From an uncultured Bacteroides sp. (GTDB taxonomy: Bacteria; Bacteroidota; Bacteroidia; Bacteroidales; Bacteroidaceae): DNA of 8,319 nt. This document shows, in pieces, positions 6,887 through 8,319 of this stretch. Numbering within the stretch: the stretch's first letter is position 1; each line of letters starts with the position of its first letter. Under the pieces are notes generated by a model. It was not told where the DNA came from and made no database searches. It saw only the letters and a list, made by a program, of their open reading frames with translations. Both the position numbers and the translations under genes were made by a program. The stretch lies in the NCBI RefSeq assembly GCF_905207245.1, contig NZ_CAJLKP010000137.1, forward strand, positions 1 to 8,319, written 5' to 3'.

Positions 6887-7816
6887 ATGATTAAAAAAAC
6901 GCTTTATTTCGGTAATCCTGTTTATTTATCTTTGAGGAATGCACAGTTGGTAATCAAATTGCCAGAGGTTGTGAAAAACGACACCTTGCCTGACGGCTTT
7001 AAACAACAATCAGAGGTAACTCAACCAATAGAGGATCTTGGTGTAGTAGTATTGGATAATAAGCAGATAACTATTACTTCAGGAGTATTAGAAGCGTTAC
7101 TTGAAAACAATTGTGCTATCATAACTTGCGACAGTAAGAGTATGCCGGTTGGATTAATGCTTCCTTTATATGGAAACACGACACAAAATGAACGGTTTCG
7201 CCAACAGTTGGATGCCTCTCTTCCTCTGATAAAGCAGTTGTGGCAACAGACTGTAAGAATGAAGATTGAAAATCAAGCAGCTGTATTGAAAAAATGCGCA
7301 GGTGCAGAAGTAAAGTGTATGACTATATGGGCTGCTGATGTGAAAAGTGGAGACTCTGATAATCTCGAAGCTCGTGCAGCTGCCTATTATTGGAAAAATT
7401 TGTTTAAAATAAAAGGGTTTACAAGAGATAGGGAAGGAATTCCGCCTAATAATCTGTTAAATTATGGATATGCGATTCTAAGAGCTGTGGTTGCACGTGG
7501 ACTAGTTGCCAGTGGACTTTTACCTACATTAGGAATACATCATCATAATAGATATAATGCTTATTGTCTGGCTGATGATATAATGGAGCCATATCGGCCC
7601 TATGTTGATGAGTTGGTTTATAAGATATTCCAAGAGGGGATGAATTGTGATGAACTGACGAAAGGTTTAAAAGCTCAGTTACTTACTATTCCTACACTAG
7701 AAGTTGTTATCTCTGGTAAACGTAGTCCTTTAATGGTTGCGGTGGGACAGACTACTGCATCTCTGTATAAATGCTTTAGTGGTGAACTGCGTAGAATATT
7801 ATATCCGGAAATGTGA
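6887..7816 (+). CDS. cas1: CRISPR integrase Cas1 (type II)
   Basis: Cas1 is the metal-dependent integrase that, as a complex with Cas2, inserts new spacers at the leader end of the array. The 309-aa length is normal for type II. The N-terminal beta domain (about 1-90) leads into the helical catalytic domain. The catalytic triad is visible: E161 in NLEARAAAYYW, a His in the IHHH cluster (218-220, most likely H219), and E234 in DDIMEPYRPYVDE. The signature GLLPTLGIHHHNRYN is well conserved. The ATG at 6887 gives the family N-terminus MIKKTLYFGNP. The stop codon is followed after one base by the cas2 ATG, so the two genes are probably co-transcribed and translationally coupled. No residue is missing, so the adaptation module looks functional. 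Confidence 0.96.
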   Translation: MIKKTLYFGNPVYLSLRNAQLVIKLPEVVKNDTLPDGFKQQSEVTQPIEDLGVVVLDNKQITITSGVLEALLENNCAIITCDSKSMPVGLMLPLYGNTTQNERFRQQLDASLPLIKQLWQQTVRMKIENQAAVLKKCAGAEVKCMTIWAADVKSGDSDNLEARAAAYYWKNLFKIKGFTRDREGIPPNNLLNYGYAILRAVVARGLVASGLLPTLGIHHHNRYNAYCLADDIMEPYRPYVDELVYKIFQEGMNCDELTKGLKAQLLTIPTLEVVISGKRSPLMVAVGQTTASLYKCFSGELRRILYPEM

Positions 7817-7817
7817 G

Positions 7818-8150
7818 ATGAACCGATTTAGTGAATATCGTATTATGTGGGTACTTGTATTATTTGATTTGCCTACTGAAACAAAGAAGGATAAAAAAGC
7901 ATATGTGGACTTTAAGAAAAATCTGCAGAAAGATGGCTTTACTATGTTTCAGTTTTCTATTTATGTTCGTCATTGTGCTAGTAGTGAGAATGCAGTAGTT
8001 CATATAAAAAGAGTTAAATCTTTCTTACCGGAGCATGGGCAGGTTGGAATTATGTGTATTACAGATAAGCAATTTGGAAATATAGAGTTATTTTATGGGA
8101 AAAAATCTTTGGATATAAATACTCCCGGTCAGCAATTAGAGCTTTTCTAG
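7818..8150 (+). CDS. cas2: CRISPR-associated Cas2 (type II)
   Basis: Cas2 is a small ferredoxin-fold protein that forms the central dimer of the Cas1-Cas2 spacer-integration complex. The 110-aa product begins MNRFSEYRIMWVLVLFDLPT; the first beta strand ends in the conserved Asp (D17) of the LFDLPTET motif. The rest (YVDFKKNLQKDGFTMFQFSIYVR) follows the type II Cas2 pattern. The frame is open further upstream to an ATG at 7737, but that start would add 27 unrelated residues and overlap cas1 by 80 bases. The ATG at 7818, one base after the cas1 stop, puts the family motif at the expected place. The gene is followed by a hairpin terminator and then the CRISPR array. Confidence 0.95.
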   Translation: MNRFSEYRIMWVLVLFDLPTETKKDKKAYVDFKKNLQKDGFTMFQFSIYVRHCASSENAVVHIKRVKSFLPEHGQVGIMCITDKQFGNIELFYGKKSLDINTPGQQLELF

Positions 8151-8182
8151 AAAAAGAAATCCCGCTTAAATGCGGGATTCTT
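8151..8182. terminator. bidirectional hairpin terminator after cas2
   Basis: AATCCCGC (8158-8165) and GCGGGATT (8172-8179) form a perfect 8-bp stem with a 6-nt loop, starting 7 bases after the cas2 stop. On the plus strand the following tract is only TTCTTAATT. On the minus strand it is TTTCTTTTT, a much better U tract. The hairpin can therefore end the cas operon transcript and, probably more efficiently, leftward transcripts coming out of the CRISPR array. Confidence 0.8.
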
Positions 8183-8258
8183 AATTGAAAACAGTATCGT
8201 TTTTGTAATTCAAAAATAGTTTGTAACCAATTGTATATCAGTTTGTAATGTGGATCGT
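8183..8258. other. array flank (trailer or leader) with three TTTGTAA repeats
   Basis: This AT-rich stretch between the cas2 terminator and the array has no gene. It holds three direct copies of TTTGTAA at 8202-8208, 8220-8226 and 8242-8248. It also holds GAAAACAGTA at 8187-8196, which is inverted relative to the adjoining end of the repeat and can pair with it. With pre-crRNA read leftwards, this is the downstream end of the array, i.e. the trailer in transcript terms. Which end acquires spacers cannot be decided here. Confidence 0.5.
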
Positions 8259-8305
8259 ACTGTTTCCTATGGTTCAAAGATACTAAAATGAAAGCAAATC
8301 ACAAC
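8259..8305 (-). repeat. 47-bp CRISPR repeat (terminal copy)
   Basis: In crRNA sense the repeat starts at 8305 with GTTGTGATTTGCTT and ends at 8259 with CCATAGGAAACAGT. Bases 1-24 pair with the tracrRNA anti-repeat. The exact left boundary is uncertain by a base or two because no second copy is available, and terminal repeats often carry changes. Confidence 0.88.
8275..8305 (-). promoter_or_regulatory. promoter inside the CRISPR repeat (GTTG / 19 nt / TATCTTTG)
   Basis: In crRNA sense, repeat bases 24-31 read TATCTTTG, an exact TAnnTTTG match and identical to the dnaG -7 box. Exactly 19 nt upstream, bases 1-4 read GTTG, one mismatch from TTTG. Transcription would start near repeat base 37-39, just before the next spacer. 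If other repeats are the same, every spacer has its own promoter. This copy, being the last, would drive RNA into the trailer. Confidence 0.6.
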
Positions 8306-8319
8306 AATTATGCCGGTGT

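Larger units (their letters stand above)
8259..8319 (-). CRISPR. type II-C CRISPR array, cas2-proximal end (cut by window)
   Basis: Only one repeat and the beginning of one spacer (8306-8319, 14 nt) are inside the window. The array call rests on three facts: the element lies directly after cas2; its crRNA-sense form begins GTTGTGATTTGCTTTCA and ends GGAAACAGT, agreeing with my memory of the 46-48-bp repeats of Bacteroides II-C systems; and it is complementary to the anti-repeat at 2237-2259. The strand given is the inferred crRNA strand, set by the tracrRNA terminator. Spacer length and array size cannot be seen. Confidence 0.9.

Noticed and set aside
7737..8150. Longer 137-aa form of Cas2
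   Set aside because: The first 27 residues overlap cas1 by 80 bases and do not belong to Cas2; the internal ATG at 7818 fits the family and the one-base gap.
8151..8258. csn2 or cas4 that would change the subtype
   Set aside because: No gene fits between cas2 and the array; the order cas9-cas1-cas2-array with reversed array transcription is II-C.
8059..8277. 72-codon minus-strand open frame over the cas2 end, terminator and repeat
   Set aside because: It crosses a terminator hairpin and part of a CRISPR repeat, so it cannot be a normal gene.

Overview
The window carries the core of a type II-C CRISPR-Cas locus of the Bacteroides kind, placed directly upstream of, and divergent from, the housekeeping DNA primase gene dnaG. 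The host is most likely a Bacteroides or a close Bacteroidales relative. The evidence is the recurring Bacteroidota promoter box TAnnTTTG, the lack of Shine-Dalgarno sequences before the genes, the 47-bp repeat beginning GTTGTGATTTGC in crRNA sense, and the very large (1433 aa) II-C Cas9. The species cannot be named from this sequence.

Layout: 63-2147 (-) dnaG. 2148-2342 is a dense regulatory interval with the dnaG promoter, a tracrRNA gene of about 80 nt (-) with its own promoter and intrinsic terminator, and the cas9 promoter (+). 2343-6644 (+) cas9. 6645-6886 is a 242-bp gap with one unexplained 46-codon ORF and a small hairpin. 6887-7816 (+) cas1 and 7818-8150 (+) cas2 are separated by one base. 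8158-8179 is a bidirectional hairpin terminator. 8180-8258 is an AT-rich trailer with three TTTGTAA copies. 8259-8305 is one CRISPR repeat, followed by the first 14 nt of a spacer cut off by the window end. No csn2 or cas4 lies between cas2 and the array, which with the Cas9 architecture gives subtype II-C.

How it works together: Cas1-Cas2 adds spacers to the array. crRNAs pair through the first ~24 nt of each repeat with the tracrRNA anti-repeat at 2237-2259, and the duplex loads Cas9, whose RuvC and HNH residues are all present. The tracrRNA terminator lies on the minus strand, and the anti-repeat there complements the minus-strand form of the repeat. Pre-crRNA is therefore read from right to left, against cas9-cas1-cas2. 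Each repeat carries a Bacteroides-type promoter (GTTG, 19 nt, TATCTTTG), so each spacer could be transcribed from the preceding repeat, as is known for II-C arrays of Neisseria and Campylobacter.

This is a recognisable system rather than a new one. The parts most worth a second look are the repeat-embedded promoter, the back-to-back tracrRNA/cas9 promoters, the tracrRNA terminator abutting the dnaG promoter, the internal duplications in Cas9, the small ORF between cas9 and cas1, and the trailer that could give a spacerless RNA.
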